From assembly GCF_030711595.1 (NCBI RefSeq), contig NZ_JAUJUJ010000017.1, positions 1 through 63,381 on the forward strand: a stretch of DNA of 63,381 bases. The letters are read 5' to 3'. Position numbers and translations under genes: made by a program. Shown piece by piece: positions 1 to 12,918 of the stretch (positions are counted from its first letter, which is position 1; each line of letters begins with the position of its first letter). The notes under the pieces are model-generated. The model was not told the origin of the DNA, did not search any database, and was given only the letters and a program-made list of their open reading frames with translations. Origin of the DNA: Stenotrophomonas sp. YIM B06876 (lineage in GTDB: Bacteria; Pseudomonadota; Gammaproteobacteria; Xanthomonadales; Xanthomonadaceae).

Positions 1-38
1 CCAGCGGTTGACGCGGCCCGCCTGCGCCGCGGCCGCGC

Positions 39-1631
39 TCAGCGCGGTGCCGTGTCCAGAAACGTGGGCGGCCGCCGCGCGCGGGTCAGTTGTTCGTAGG
101 CGTAGCCCAGCTCGATCAGGCGCGGTTCGCTCCAGGCGGTGCCCATGAACAGCAGGCCCAGCGGCAGGCCATTGGCATGGCCCATGGGGACACTGAGACT
201 GGGATAGCCGGCTACCGCCGCGGCGCTGTAGCTGCCACCGGGAAAGGCATCGCCCTGGCCGGGGATTGTCAGCCAGGCGGGGCCGGTGGTGGGGGCGATC
301 AGGGCGTCGAGCTGATGGGCGTGCAGCACGGCATCGATCCCCTCCGGCCCGGCCCGGCGGCGGGCTGTCGAGCGGGCGCGGATGTAGTCCAGCTCCCCCA
401 GGCCGCCTTTGGCTGCGGCCTGTTCCAGCAGCTCCTGGGCGAAGAACGGCTGTTCCTGGCGGGCGTGGCGATTGTTGAATTCGATCAGTTGCGCCAGGGT
501 CCGCACCGGGGTCTGCCGGGTGGCGAGGTATTTCTCCACCCCGGCCTTGAATTCATACAGCAGCAGTTCCTGCTCGGCATCTTCCCACTGGCCATCGCCG
601 GGCATCTCCACGGCCACTACGGTGGCCCCGGCGTCGCGCAGCACCTGTACCGCGCTGTCCATCGCCGCGGCAATATCCGCCTGGGCCGTGAGCGGGTTGC
701 CAAGCAGGCCGATCCGGGCCCCGCGCAGGCCGTCGGCGCGCAGGCGGGCGCTGTAATCATAGATGGCACGGCCGGGCATCGCCGCGGTGGCGGGGTCGGT
801 TTCGTCGCGCCCGGCCATCGCGCCCAACAGCGCGGCGGCGTCGGCCACGCTGCGGGTCATCGGCCCGGCGGTGTCCTGGCTGAACGATATCGGGATGATG
901 CCGCTGCGGCTGACCAGGCCGACCGTGGGCTTGAGCCCGACAATGCCGTTGACCGCCGCCGGGCAGACGATGCTGCCGTCGGTTTCGGTGCCCACCGCAA
1001 CGGCGGTGAGGTTGGCGGCAACGGCCACCGCACTGCCGGAACTTGAGCCGCAGGGATTGTGCTGCAGGGAATAGGGATTGCGGGTCTGGCCGCCGCGCGC
1101 GCTCCAGCCCGAGGTGGAACGGGTGGAACGGAAGTTCGCCCACTCGCTCATGTTGCTCTTGCCCAGAATCACCGCCCCGGCCTGGCGCAGCCGTTGCACG
1201 AGAAAGGCGTCGGTAGCCGGGTGGAAATCGGCCAGTGCCAGCGAGCCGGCAGTGCTGGTCATCGGGGTGGCGTCGATATTGTCCTTGAGCAGCACCGGAA
1301 TACCGTGCAGCGGGCCGCGCAGCGTGCCGGCACGCCGCTCGGCATCGAGTCGGGCCGCTTCTTTCATTGCATCGGGATTGAGTTCCAGTACCGCACGCAG
1401 GGCAGGGCCGGCGCGGTCGATTGCGGCGATGCGTTGCAGATAGGCGCGGGTAAGGGTGGTGCTGTCCAGTTCGCCAGTGCCCATCCGCGCCGACAGTTCG
1501 GCGATGCTGGTTTCGGCATAGGGAAAGGGCGCCTGCGCGGCAGGGGCCGGGGATTCGGTGGCCGCGTCACGCTGGCAGGCCGTGCCCAACAGGGCGGCAA
1601 ACACGGGCAACACCGCGAGACAGCGCATCAT
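39..1631 (-). CDS. Amidase signature family hydrolase, exported
   Basis: 530 aa. It carries the amidase-signature core: Lys116 in LLKDNID, the Ser-rich stretch [10 protein letters not shown] (cis-Ser likely Ser196) and the nucleophile Ser220 in [11 protein letters not shown]. The 80 and 24 residue spacing agrees with a Lys/cis-Ser/Ser triad. The N terminus has a hydrophobic segment ending LLGTACQ with Cys19, so it is either a lipoprotein with an imperfect lipobox or a periplasmic enzyme. The start is ATG at 1631, preceded by AAGGA at a normal distance. The family hydrolyses amide bonds; exported xanthomonad members have no assigned substrate, and a Glu-tRNA amidotransferase role is unlikely given the export signal. 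It lies 66 bp beyond the DUF2127 gene on the same strand and may share its transcript. Confidence 0.9.
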   Translation of the reverse strand: MMRCLAVLPVFAALLGTACQRDAATESPAPAAQAPFPYAETSIAELSARMGTGELDSTTLTRAYLQRIAAIDRAGPALRAVLELNPDAMKEAARLDAERRAGTLRGPLHGIPVLLKDNIDATPMTSTAGSLALADFHPATDAFLVQRLRQAGAVILGKSNMSEWANFRSTRSTSGWSARGGQTRNPYSLQHNPCGSSSGSAVAVAANLTAVAVGTETDGSIVCPAAVNGIVGLKPTVGLVSRSGIIPISFSQDTAGPMTRSVADAAALLGAMAGRDETDPATAAMPGRAIYDYSARLRADGLRGARIGLLGNPLTAQADIAAAMDSAVQVLRDAGATVVAVEMPGDGQWEDAEQELLLYEFKAGVEKYLATRQTPVRTLAQLIEFNNRHARQEQPFFAQELLEQAAAKGGLGELDYIRARSTARRRAGPEGIDAVLHAHQLDALIAPTTGPAWLTIPGQGDAFPGGSYSAAAVAGYPSLSVPMGHANGLPLGLLFMGTAWSEPRLIELGYAYEQLTRARRPPTFLDTAPR

Positions 1632-1697
1632 TCGGATTCCTTTTCAGTGGCTGCAGGCTAGCCAGACGCGGCCGGCTTGGCAACGAATCCGCAGCAA

Positions 1698-2177
1698 TCA
1701 GGCGCGATGCGGATGCCGTTTGCCGATGTCGCGGGCCAGCACCACAACCACCAGCACATTGATGCCCAGCACCAGCCAAGAAGCCCAGCCGGGGTGACGG
1801 ACAATGGCGTAGATATCCAGCGGCAGATAGAGCGTGGCGGAAATGCAGCCCAGCCACGAAGCCCATACCTTGGCCCGCCACAGGCCCCAGGCTTCAAGCA
1901 GCCGCACCAGGGTGTAGGCCACCAGCACGGCCGCGCCCAGATGCACGGTATGCGGGGTGATGAGTTTGAGCAGCATCGCCAGCGGCCCCTGCTCCGGATC
2001 GGAACCCAGGCGCTGGATCAGCGAGTTGACCAGGTGACGCAGCGCGGCCGGCCCGGAAATCTCCAGGCCGGCCGCGGCTACCAGTGCCAGGACCGCCTTG
2101 GCGGCCTCCAGCAGTGCGATGACATGCAACCCCGGATGCGCATGCGGATCCGGGTTGTACGGCTTGTCGCCAGTCAA
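1698..2177 (-). CDS. DUF2127 family inner-membrane protein
   Basis: 159 aa with about four hydrophobic segments (roughly residues 17-40, 80-95, 105-125 and 132-150) and short charged ends. The N-terminal HVIALLEAAKAVLALV and the central WGLWRAKVWASWL fit the DUF2127 family of small multi-pass membrane proteins of unknown function. The start ATG at 2177 lies only 5 bp after the typA stop, so it is probably translated from the typA transcript. Function unknown. Confidence 0.8.
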   Translation of the reverse strand: MTGDKPYNPDPHAHPGLHVIALLEAAKAVLALVAAAGLEISGPAALRHLVNSLIQRLGSDPEQGPLAMLLKLITPHTVHLGAAVLVAYTLVRLLEAWGLWRAKVWASWLGCISATLYLPLDIYAIVRHPGWASWLVLGINVLVVVVLARDIGKRHPHRA

Positions 2178-2182
2178 CGTTA

Positions 2183-4012
2183 TCAGCCGCCGCGCGACGC
2201 TTTCTTGCGGTCGCTTCCGGTCAGCGCCTTCTTGCGCAGGCGGATTTCCGTCGGGGTGACTTCAACCAGCTCGTCGTCCTCGATGAAGTCCAGTGCCTGC
2301 TCCAGCGTGTACTTGATGGCCGGGGTCAGCTTGATCGCGTCATCCTTGCCCGATGCACGCATATTGGTCAGCGGCTTGGGCTTGATCGCGTTGACGGTCA
2401 GGTCGTTGTCCTTGGAGTGGATGCCGATCAGCTGGCCTTCGTACACGTTGTCGCCTTCGGCAGCGAACAGCTTGCCGCGATCCTGCAGCGGACCCAGCGA
2501 GTAGGCCGGGGTGCTGCCCGGCGCATTGGCGATCATCACGCCGTTGATGCGCTTGGCGATGGCGCCCTGTTCCTTCGGGCCATAATGGTCGAACACGTGG
2601 AACAGCAGGCCCGAGCCCTGGGTCAGGGTCTTGAACTCGTTCTGGAAGCCGATCAGGCCACGGGCCGGGATCATGTAATCCAGGCGCACACGGCCCTTGC
2701 TGTCGCTTTCCATGTTCTTCAGCTGGCCCTTGCGGATGCCCAGCTTTTCCATGACGCCGCCCTGGTGCTGCTCTTCGATGTCGACGACCAGCTGCTCGAT
2801 CGGCTCCATCTGCTGGCCGTCGATTTCCTTGATGATCACTTCCGGACGCGACACGGCCAGCTCGTAGCCCTCGCGACGCATGGTTTCGATCAGCACCGAC
2901 AGGTGCAGTTCGCCACGGCCGGAGACCAGGAACTTGTCGGCGTCTTCCAACTGCTCGACCTTCAGTGCCACGTTGTGCACGGTTTCGCGCTCCAGGCGCT
3001 CGCGCAGCTGGCGGCTGGTCAGGAACTTGCCGCCGGACAGGTCCTTGTTGCCGGCGAACGGCGAATTGTTGACCTGGAAGGTCATCGAGATGGTCGGCTC
3101 GTCCACGGTCAGCGCCGGCAGTGCCTCGGGGGCATCCGGGTGGCAGATGGTGTCGGAGATGGTCAGTTCCTGGATACCGGAGATGGCGACGATGTCACCG
3201 GCCTCGGCCTCTTCCACTTCCACCCGCTCCAGGCCCATGAAGCCCAGCACCTGCAGCACCTTGCCGTTGCGCTTCTTGCCTTCGCGGTCGATGACGCTGA
3301 CCTGCATGTTCTTCTTCAGCTTGCCGCGCTGGATGCGGCCAATACCGATCACGCCGACGAAGTTGTTGTAGTCCAGCTGGCTGATGCGCATCTGGAACGG
3401 GCCTTCGGGGTCCACGTCGGGCACCGGCACGTGCTGCATGATCGCTTCGAACAGCGGGGTCATGTCGCCGGAGCGCACGTCATCGGTCAGGCCGGCATAG
3501 CCGTTCAGGCCCGAGGCGTAGACGATCGGGAAGTCCAGCTGCTCGTTGGTGGCGCCGAGCTTGTCGAACAGGTCGAACACCTGGTCGACCACCCATTCCG
3601 GACGGGCGCCTGGACGGTCGACCTTGTTGACCACCACGATCGGCTTGAAGCCCATGGCGAAAGCTTTCTGGGTCACGAAGCGGGTCTGCGGCATCGGGCC
3701 GTCCATCGCATCGACCAGGATCAGCACCGAGTCCACCATCGACAGCACGCGCTCCACTTCACCGCCGAAGTCGGCGTGTCCGGGGGTGTCGACGATGTTG
3801 ATGCGGTTGCCATTCCATTTGATGGCGGTGTTCTTGGCCAGGATCGTGATGCCACGTTCCTTTTCCTGGTCGTTGCTGTCCATGACGCGCTCGGCGAGCA
3901 CCGTGCGCTCGGAAAGCGTGTCGGAGTTCTTGAGCAGGCAGTCGACCAGGGTGGTCTTGCCATGATCGACGTGGGCGACGATGGCGATGTTGCGAAGGTT
4001 TTCGATAGACAT
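2183..4012 (-). CDS. typA: Ribosome-associated GTPase TypA/BipA
   Basis: 609 aa translational GTPase of the BipA/TypA family, which acts on ribosomes in stress and low-temperature growth. G motifs are complete: AHVDHGKT at residues 13-20 (G1), the switch region ERGITI at 52-57, DTPGH at 75-79 (G3) and NKVD at 129-132 (G4). EF-G-like domains and the BipA C-terminal domain follow. I start it at [16 protein letters not shown]: a reading frame open from 4117 adds 35 residues, but a perfect TATAAT at 4059-4064 puts the likely transcript start inside that extension. No strong ribosome binding site is visible. It is transcribed away from the cyclophilin gene. Confidence 0.97.
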   Translation of the reverse strand: MSIENLRNIAIVAHVDHGKTTLVDCLLKNSDTLSERTVLAERVMDSNDQEKERGITILAKNTAIKWNGNRINIVDTPGHADFGGEVERVLSMVDSVLILVDAMDGPMPQTRFVTQKAFAMGFKPIVVVNKVDRPGARPEWVVDQVFDLFDKLGATNEQLDFPIVYASGLNGYAGLTDDVRSGDMTPLFEAIMQHVPVPDVDPEGPFQMRISQLDYNNFVGVIGIGRIQRGKLKKNMQVSVIDREGKKRNGKVLQVLGFMGLERVEVEEAEAGDIVAISGIQELTISDTICHPDAPEALPALTVDEPTISMTFQVNNSPFAGNKDLSGGKFLTSRQLRERLERETVHNVALKVEQLEDADKFLVSGRGELHLSVLIETMRREGYELAVSRPEVIIKEIDGQQMEPIEQLVVDIEEQHQGGVMEKLGIRKGQLKNMESDSKGRVRLDYMIPARGLIGFQNEFKTLTQGSGLLFHVFDHYGPKEQGAIAKRINGVMIANAPGSTPAYSLGPLQDRGKLFAAEGDNVYEGQLIGIHSKDNDLTVNAIKPKPLTNMRASGKDDAIKLTPAIKYTLEQALDFIEDDELVEVTPTEIRLRKKALTGSDRKKASRGG

Positions 4013-4058
4013 GCGAAAGGGGGCCAGTCGGCGCCGGATTTGGGAAAATGAGTCCAGC

Positions 4059-4087
4059 ATTATACGGGCAGCGGGCAGATGCGCGAA
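4059..4087 (-). promoter_or_regulatory. Probable sigma-70 promoter of typA
   Basis: Read on the minus strand, TATAAT (4059-4064) is a perfect -10 box. TTCGCG (4082-4087), 17 bp upstream, is a weak -35 box. The predicted transcript starts near 4052, about 40 nt before the typA ATG. Confidence 0.6.
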
Positions 4088-4222
4088 AAATGATTTGGTC
4101 AACTCCCCATATGCCATTCAGCTTGCGCCCGGAACGGCTCGCGGGCCTGGGCGCAGCGGTTCCGGTGCGGAGGTGTATTCTATGCGGCTGAATAAATCAT
4201 CCATTCCCCACAAGGATTCCGC

Positions 4223-4717
<495 letters not shown>

Positions 4718-4726
4718 TTCCTTGCG

Positions 4727-4755
4727 ACGGCCACCCTGTACAGGTGGCCGTTTTT
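4727..4755 (+). terminator. Rho-independent terminator after ppiB
   Basis: ACGGCCACC pairs with GGTGGCCGT across a short CTGTACA loop, followed by a run of T (4751-4755). Confidence 0.85.
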
Positions 4756-4831
4756 GATCCGGCCGTCGTGATCGCCACGACGACCTGAGCAGACTCCCAC
4801 CCCACACGCTTCTTAGCAGAGGAAATCCCCC

Positions 4832-5818
4832 ATGAAGACTCCTGTACGTGTTGCCGTCACCGGCGCCGCCGGCAATATCGGTTACGCCCTGCTGTTCCGC
4901 ATCGCTTCGGGCGAAATGCTGGGCAAGGACCAGCCGGTCATCCTGCAGCTGCTGGAAATCGACAATGAGAAGGCCCAGGCCGCCCTGCAGGGCGTGGTCA
5001 TGGAGCTGGAAGACTGCGCGTTCCCGCTGCTGGCCGGCGTGGTGACCACCGCCGATCCGCTGGTGGCGTTCAAGGACGTCGACGTGGCCCTGCTGGTTGG
5101 CGCCCGTCCGCGCGGCCCGGGCATGGAGCGCAAGGACCTGCTGCTGGAAAACGCCAAGATCTTCACCGTGCAGGGCAAGGCCCTGAACGCCGTCGCCAAG
5201 CGTGACGTGAAGGTGCTGGTGGTCGGCAACCCGGCCAACACCAACGCCTACATCGCCATGAAGTCGGCGCCGGACCTGAGCCCGAAGAACTTTACCGCCA
5301 TGCTGCGCCTGGACCACAACCGTGCGCTGAGCCAGCTGGCCGCCAAGACCGGCAAGACCGTGGACAGCTTCGAGAAGTTCACCGTGTGGGGCAACCACAG
5401 CCCGACCATGTACCCGGACTACCGTTTCGCCACCACCGGCGGCGCCGCTGTGGCCGAACTGATCAACGACCAGGAATGGAACGCCAACACCTTCATCCCG
5501 ACCGTCGGCAAGCGTGGCGCGGCGATCATCGCCGCCCGTGGCCTGTCCTCGGCCGCCTCGGCTGCCAACGCGGCCATCGACCACGTGCATGACTGGGTGC
5601 TGGGTTCGAACGGCAAGTGGGTGACGATGGGCGTGCCGTCCGACGGCTCCTACGGCATTCCCGAAGGCGTGGTGTTCGGCTTCCCGGTGACCACCGAGAA
5701 CGGCCAGTACACGATCATCAAGGACCTGCCGATCGACGACTTCAGCAAGAAGTACATCGACATCACCTTGGCCGAGCTGGAAGAAGAGCGCGCCGGCGTG
5801 GCCGACCTGCTGGGCTGA
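4832..5818 (+). CDS. mdh: Malate dehydrogenase (NAD)
   Basis: 328 aa cytosolic malate dehydrogenase interconverting malate and oxaloacetate in the TCA cycle. The Rossmann glycine motif is TGAAGNIGY (10-18). Substrate-binding and catalytic residues are visible: RPRGPGMER (92-100), Asp161 and Arg164 in [12 protein letters not shown], and the proton-relay His189 in [11 protein letters not shown]. The length and the LDHNR signature match the group of bacterial MDHs closest to the eukaryotic cytosolic enzyme, not the 312-aa E. coli type. A GAGGAAA ribosome binding site precedes ATG. It sits between two terminators, so it is probably monocistronic. Confidence 0.97.
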   Translation: MKTPVRVAVTGAAGNIGYALLFRIASGEMLGKDQPVILQLLEIDNEKAQAALQGVVMELEDCAFPLLAGVVTTADPLVAFKDVDVALLVGARPRGPGMERKDLLLENAKIFTVQGKALNAVAKRDVKVLVVGNPANTNAYIAMKSAPDLSPKNFTAMLRLDHNRALSQLAAKTGKTVDSFEKFTVWGNHSPTMYPDYRFATTGGAAVAELINDQEWNANTFIPTVGKRGAAIIAARGLSSAASAANAAIDHVHDWVLGSNGKWVTMGVPSDGSYGIPEGVVFGFPVTTENGQYTIIKDLPIDDFSKKYIDITLAELEEERAGVADLLG

Positions 5819-5840
5819 GGTCGAGTCCTTGCAGCAATAG

Positions 5841-5870
5841 AAAACGCCGGGTCAAGATCCGGCGTTTTTT
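5841..5870. terminator. Terminator after mdh, probably bidirectional
   Basis: AACGCCGG / CCGGCGTT stem with an 8-nt loop, an A run on the left and seven T on the right. It lies between the convergent mdh and Sel1-repeat genes. Confidence 0.85.
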
Positions 5871-5889
5871 TATGGATCGCGTTGGGCAA

Positions 5890-6606
5890 TCAGCGGGCAG
5901 GAACCGATTCTGGCGCGCCCAGTTCGACTCTGCGCTTCCACCCTGCGGAGTAATCGTCGTAACGTTTCTCCAGCGCCGCGATGAAACGATCATCACTGGC
6001 CATGCTGCAGCTGCCCGCGCCATCGGCTGCAGCACCGGCCATGGCCGCGGCGGGCAGGCCGCCGGCGCCTTCAAGGCACTGGCCGCGACCATAGACCGGG
6101 TTGCTGCTCATGGCGCGGATTTGACGCTGGAAACGGTTGTCGGCGCGTACCGCGGCAACATCATCGGCATAGCGCGTCTTGAGGTGTGCCAGCAGCACGG
6201 CTGCCGCTTTCCGCTCCTCCATCGAGGAGTGGTCGAGGGCGGAATTGTAATAGCCTGCCGCGGCAGGGTCTTCGCGTTCGGCTGACAGGGCGAGCCACGC
6301 CAGGCCAAGCGGCCGGTCCATAGCCAGGTGGTCGCCATTGAAGTAAGCCACTCCCAATGCCCGTTGTGCGGCCTTGTTGCCCCAGCTGGCGGACAGTTCC
6401 AGCATCTGTCTGGCCGACTCGTACTTGCCGGCTTCCCAGTATTTGTGTCCCAGACAGAAGTTGTAGTCGCCCGGCAGGGCTTTGCTGGTCGAGCTGTTGC
6501 AATACACTGCAACGGTCTCGTTGCTGCTGGTGTCCGGAGCGGCTTGGGCGGTAAAGCCCAGGGCGAAGCTGGAGAGGACTGCGAAAAAAACGCCTGGGTG
6601 ATGCAT
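5890..6606 (-). CDS. Exported Sel1-repeat protein
   Basis: 238 aa. The signal peptide is about residues 1-23 (MHHPGVFFAV...GFTAQAA, cleavage after TAQA or QAA). Two Sel1-like repeats lie near residues 45-115, recognisable from ARQMLELSASWGNKAAQRALGVAY and RPLGLAWLALSAE. The C-terminal part has a glycine/alanine-rich stretch and several cysteines. Start ATG at 6606 is chosen over an upstream in-frame ATG at 6654 because CGGAGGTTGCC gives a strong ribosome binding site and it restores a normal signal peptide. Sel1 repeats usually mediate protein-protein contact; partners are unknown. It is divergent from the pseudouridine synthase gene. Confidence 0.85.
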   Translation of the reverse strand: MHHPGVFFAVLSSFALGFTAQAAPDTSSNETVAVYCNSSTSKALPGDYNFCLGHKYWEAGKYESARQMLELSASWGNKAAQRALGVAYFNGDHLAMDRPLGLAWLALSAEREDPAAAGYYNSALDHSSMEERKAAAVLLAHLKTRYADDVAAVRADNRFQRQIRAMSSNPVYGRGQCLEGAGGLPAAAMAGAAADGAGSCSMASDDRFIAALEKRYDDYSAGWKRRVELGAPESVPAR

Positions 6607-6774
6607 GGCAACCTCCGTGCATGCTTTCCATCGGTGGGTTATTTCCACTTGCATATTGGCTTATATCAGAAAGGCGATTGTCATGCCGGTCACGCGGATT
6701 TTGCTGGCGCTGGACAGGGGCAGGTGGGGCGACCCCGCCTCGGTGGCCGCGTGCGGTGCCCGTGAAGTCCTTTC

Positions 6775-7434
6775 ATGCATGCCTTCGCGTTGAATTTTGC
6801 CGGCATGCGATCGGATGGTTTCATCCACTACCTCGATGCGCACCTGCTGGTGGTCGAGAAGCCGGCCGGGCTGCTGTCCGTACCCGGCCGGCTGCCGGAA
6901 AACCGGGATTGCGTGGTTTCCCGGCTGCAGGCGAGCCATCCGGAGGTGCTGACCGTGCATCGGCTGGACCAGGTCACCTCGGGGCTGATGCTGTATGCGC
7001 GGGGCAAGGCGATGCAGGTGGCGCTGTCGGTACTGTTCGAACAGCGCCAGGTCACCAAGCGTTACCAGGCGCTGGTGTGCGGTGTGATCGACGCCGACAG
7101 CGGCGAGATTGCCCTGCCGCTGACCCGCGATTGGCCCAACCGTCCGCGCCAGAAGGTCGATCACCAAACCGGCAAACCCTCGCTGACGCGGTGGTGGGTG
7201 GTGGAGCGCGACCAGGCGAACCGGCAGACACGGCTGGAGCTGGAACCGGTCACCGGCCGCACCCACCAGTTGCGGGTGCATCTGGCCAGCATCGGCCATC
7301 CGATCATCGGGGATGTGTTCTATGGCGCCGATGCCGATGTCGCCGGACGGGTCTGCCTGCACGCGCGGCGTTTGGCATTCACCCATCCGGCCACCGCCCA
7401 GGCAATGGCATTTGAATCGCCGCCACCGTTCTGA
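6775..7434 (+). CDS. rluA: RluA-family RNA pseudouridine synthase
   Basis: 219 aa, the length of RluA, with no S4 domain, so closer to RluA/TruC than to RluC/RluD. The catalytic motif is HRLDQVTSG with Asp65. A second family motif, PVTGRTHQLRVHLASIGHPI, lies near residue 165. E. coli RluA modifies U746 of 23S rRNA and U32 of some tRNAs; that substrate is inferred here from size and motif only. The start is uncertain: ATG at 6775 or ATG at 6805 (MRSDGFIHYL) would both leave the domain intact and neither has a clear ribosome binding site. Confidence 0.85.
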   Translation: MHAFALNFAGMRSDGFIHYLDAHLLVVEKPAGLLSVPGRLPENRDCVVSRLQASHPEVLTVHRLDQVTSGLMLYARGKAMQVALSVLFEQRQVTKRYQALVCGVIDADSGEIALPLTRDWPNRPRQKVDHQTGKPSLTRWWVVERDQANRQTRLELEPVTGRTHQLRVHLASIGHPIIGDVFYGADADVAGRVCLHARRLAFTHPATAQAMAFESPPPF

Positions 7435-7865
7435 ACGGGCCGGCCACCAGGGCGTCGTCGTCCGGGAAGGGATGTTTTCACGCCACCGGTCGCGCCCGGC
7501 AGGCACGTGTGGGCAGTAGCGGCCGGGTGTCGGCCTCGTTGCTGCACGGGGCCGTGCCGCACGCATGGGGCGCGGTCGCAGTTGCGGGGGTACTAATGCA
7601 CATCCTGAAGATCTGTTCAGGTAAGCTGCGGGGACGTTCGTTGCAGGCATCGGTGGGGCGGCGCGACCCGGGGGATCGTTCGACGCGGGATCGACCGGGG
7701 TGCGGACAGAAACCATTGCGCACCGGGGAAATGGTGCGTCCGGCTGCCGCAGCCGGGTCTGCGCGATCGCACGGGACGGGGCAGGAGGAGAGTGGCTGCA
7801 CAGCGCATCACGCCGCTGCAGCCACGCCCCGGCATTTTTCGATACAGGAAAATCTGGAGGGGGGG
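7435..7865. other. Gene-free interval, 431 bp
   Basis: No recognisable gene, RNA or repeat. The frame of the following CDS stays open upstream to about 7509, but that stretch is low-complexity Arg/Gly/Ala-rich translation with no ribosome binding site, so I treat it as leader DNA. Confidence 0.5.
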
Positions 7866-8345
7866 ATGGCGTTGATCCATGCCAAGACGGAGGTTGGCCG
7901 TCAGGAAATTGAAGACCGTTCGCGACGGCTGCCGCCGGCATTGCGTTCAGTGCTGCTGATGGTGGATGGCCAGCGCGATGACAATGAACTCAGACAGCTC
8001 GGCCAGGGCTTGCGGGCACCGGAAGATGCGTTGGTGCAGCTGGTGGAGATGGGTTTGATCGAAGCGGTGGCCGGGACCGCGCCGGTCGCGCCCGCGGTGC
8101 CGATGACGGCGCATCTGGCCGATGATCCGGAGCGCTACCGGCAACTGAATGACTGGATGCTGGATTCGGTGCGCAAGCATCTCGGTCTGAAGGGGTACTT
8201 CATCCAGTTGAAGATCGAGCGCTGTGGCAACGTCGGCGGTCTGGAGCAATTGTGGCCCGACGTGGCCAATGCACTGGGCAAGGCCAAGAGCCCGGCGTTC
8301 GCCAACCGCTGGCTGGAAGAAACCCGGGCGCTGGTCCAGGCTTGA
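7866..8345 (+). CDS. Conserved hypothetical protein with winged-helix-like N terminus
   Basis: 159 aa, soluble, no signal peptide. Residues 1-70 (KTEVGRQEIEDRSRRLPPAL, LLMVDGQRDDNELRQL, LVQLVEMGLIEA) have the spacing of a small winged-helix-like domain seen in many beta- and gammaproteobacterial hypothetical proteins. The C-terminal half (about 85-159) is alpha-helical by composition and not recognised. The start is fixed by a GGAGG sequence just before ATG at 7866. It is followed by a terminator and is probably monocistronic. No function assigned. Confidence 0.75.
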   Translation: MALIHAKTEVGRQEIEDRSRRLPPALRSVLLMVDGQRDDNELRQLGQGLRAPEDALVQLVEMGLIEAVAGTAPVAPAVPMTAHLADDPERYRQLNDWMLDSVRKHLGLKGYFIQLKIERCGNVGGLEQLWPDVANALGKAKSPAFANRWLEETRALVQA

Positions 8346-8365
8346 ATTGCGGGTGAGGCAGGCAC

Positions 8366-8397
8366 AAGGCCATCGGCAACTGCCGGTGGCCTTTCTA
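8366..8397 (+). terminator. Hairpin terminator
   Basis: AAGGCCATCGGC pairs with GCCGGTGGCCTT (one G-U pair) around the loop AACT. A short T-rich tail TTCTATT follows. Confidence 0.7.
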
Positions 8398-8437
8398 TTC
8401 CGGTGCAGGGAAGAGAGTGACGCGCGTATGCGGGGTT

Positions 8438-9055
8438 TCAGCTGAGGCCTTCTTCCTTCAGTGCGGCCTGGACGCCGGGGTCGGCCCGCATCTGCTGCTC
8501 GAAACGTTCCAGCGCCTGCATCCCGGCCAGGTCCACGCCCACACCGCGGGCCCAGCGCAAGGTGACATATATATAAGCGTCGGCCACGGAAGGTGTGGCG
8601 GTGCCGGCCACCCAGGTATTGCCGGCCAGTTGCCCATCAATGCGCAGGAACATCTCGTGCAGCCGCTGCCGCGCATCCTCCTGGGTGCGGGCAATGATGG
8701 CCGCCTCTTCCAGATAACGGGTGGCGCCAAACAGCGGACGGAACTGCGGGTGCACGTCGGCATTGACGAAGGCCAGCCAGCGGTTCACTTCGGCCCGTTG
8801 GCGCGCATCGTTGCCGCCATCCAGCGCACGGGCCGGGGCCTTGTCGGCGATGTAATGCAGGATTGCCGCGTTCTGGGTCAAGGCCCAGTCGCCTTCCACC
8901 AGTACCGGCACCGCGCCGGCGGGATTGAGCGTGAGGAATGCCGGTGATTTCATCGCCGCCGCATCCACCACCTCCACCTCGAAGGGCAGGCCGGACCAGT
9001 GCAGTGCAATGTGGTCGGCCAGGGAGCAGGCGCCGGGTTTGGTATAGAGCTTCAT
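8438..9055 (-). CDS. gstA: Glutathione S-transferase, beta class
   Basis: 205 aa. The N-terminal thioredoxin-like domain begins MKLYTKPGACSLADHIAL, nearly the same as E. coli GstA, with the beta-class Cys10 that binds glutathione. NPAGAVPVLV carries the cis-Pro and the C-terminal helical domain follows from about residue 87. It conjugates glutathione to electrophiles; natural substrates are unknown. GAGGATTCCC gives a good ribosome binding site for ATG at 9055. The symbol is by similarity. Confidence 0.88.
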   Translation of the reverse strand: MKLYTKPGACSLADHIALHWSGLPFEVEVVDAAAMKSPAFLTLNPAGAVPVLVEGDWALTQNAAILHYIADKAPARALDGGNDARQRAEVNRWLAFVNADVHPQFRPLFGATRYLEEAAIIARTQEDARQRLHEMFLRIDGQLAGNTWVAGTATPSVADAYIYVTLRWARGVGVDLAGMQALERFEQQMRADPGVQAALKEEGLS

Positions 9056-9127
9056 GGGAATCCTCGGGGTCGGGTGACCTTGCGATTATCCCCGTAACGC
9101 GTCGCGGCGGACGGCCTGCGGATAGGC

Positions 9128-9586
9128 TCAGGAAGCCCGCGGCTTGAGCGTCTGCACCTTGAAGAAAGTGTGGCCGCCGATGGTCGCCACCTGGTAGGCG
9201 TTGCGCCAGCTCGGACTGGCAATCGACAACGCCGCGAAGTGACTGGCGCCGGGCACGATTTCCTTGCGCTTGCCGGCCGGCAGCGCCCAGTTGCGCTCGG
9301 CGGCAAAGGCGACATCCATCGCATCGACCCAGGCGTCGGTATTCCCCAGCTGGGTGCCGGGGGCGACGATGGTGGGGGCGAATTGCTTGCGCGCCGTCAC
9401 CACCTGGCACATCGAATCGCCCCACAGCCCGCTGTCCAGCCGCCGCAGCGCGACCTCGGCCACGGCCTGCTGGCCGCGAAGGGTCTGGTCGCGGGCTTCC
9501 AGGTAAACGGTGGTGCTCAAACACAGCGAATCGGCGGCTGGTTGCGGCAACAGTTGCGACAGCCAGAGAATCCAGGCCAGTTTCAT
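9128..9586 (-). CDS. Exported SleB-type cell wall hydrolase
   Basis: 152 aa. A hydrophobic signal segment (MKLAWILWLSQLLPQPAADS) is followed by a compact Hydrolase_2/SleB-like domain: TTVYLEARDQTLRGQQAVAE contains the likely catalytic Glu30, and GASHFAAL lies near the C terminus. Members cleave peptidoglycan glycan strands; in non-sporulating Gram-negatives the role is cell-wall turnover. The start at 9586 is supported by AAGGAGATTT directly upstream. An open frame continuing to 9775 is discarded because it lacks a ribosome binding site and would bury the signal peptide. Confidence 0.83.
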   Translation of the reverse strand: MKLAWILWLSQLLPQPAADSLCLSTTVYLEARDQTLRGQQAVAEVALRRLDSGLWGDSMCQVVTARKQFAPTIVAPGTQLGNTDAWVDAMDVAFAAERNWALPAGKRKEIVPGASHFAALSIASPSWRNAYQVATIGGHTFFKVQTLKPRAS

Positions 9587-9864
9587 AAATCTCCTTGCTC
9601 CGTATGGGCCGCGGCATGTTCCTTTCCAACGCAGCAGGAAAGCGCAACAGGACAGGCTTGGCGTCATGGGGAGGCGGCTCGTCGGGCCGCCCGGGACCGG
9701 CCCATTGGCGGGCCAGGCACCCACCGGAACTGGGTGGTGAGTGAAAGTCGGCGCAAGGTAGGGGGCAAACCCCAAACTATTCCTGAACGGTATCGCTTGA
9801 CATTCAGGTTTGTAACTGGGTTGGACGACCCCTGGACTCCGCTGCCGGGGCCGCCCCGGCAGGC

Positions 9865-12691
<2,827 letters not shown>

Positions 12692-12918
12692 CCGGGTTCC
12701 AGAAAACAGGGTGGGGACGCCGAGTCTAGCGGGGACCGGCGCGTGCAGCGGCCGGTCACGACCGGCTGGCGCTCCGGCGCTGATGACGCGGCTGCCCGCT
12801 CGACGGCCAGCCAGGGGCGGTTGCACTATCGGGATTCCATCGGCGTCGCCCCGGTCCTAGTCCAGGGAAACTCCGGCGGTCGGCGCGAGCGGTCAGCCGG
12901 TTGGCGCGGGCCCGGTGG

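Noticed and set aside
2417..4051. 544-aa open frame antisense to typA, and many similar long antisense frames
   Set aside because: High GC leaves shadow frames open on the opposite strand; they lack family motifs and ribosome binding sites and sit wholly over well-recognised genes.
7509..7865. Possible N-terminal extension of the 7866-8345 protein
   Set aside because: The upstream translation is low-complexity and a strong GGAGG lies right before ATG at 7866.
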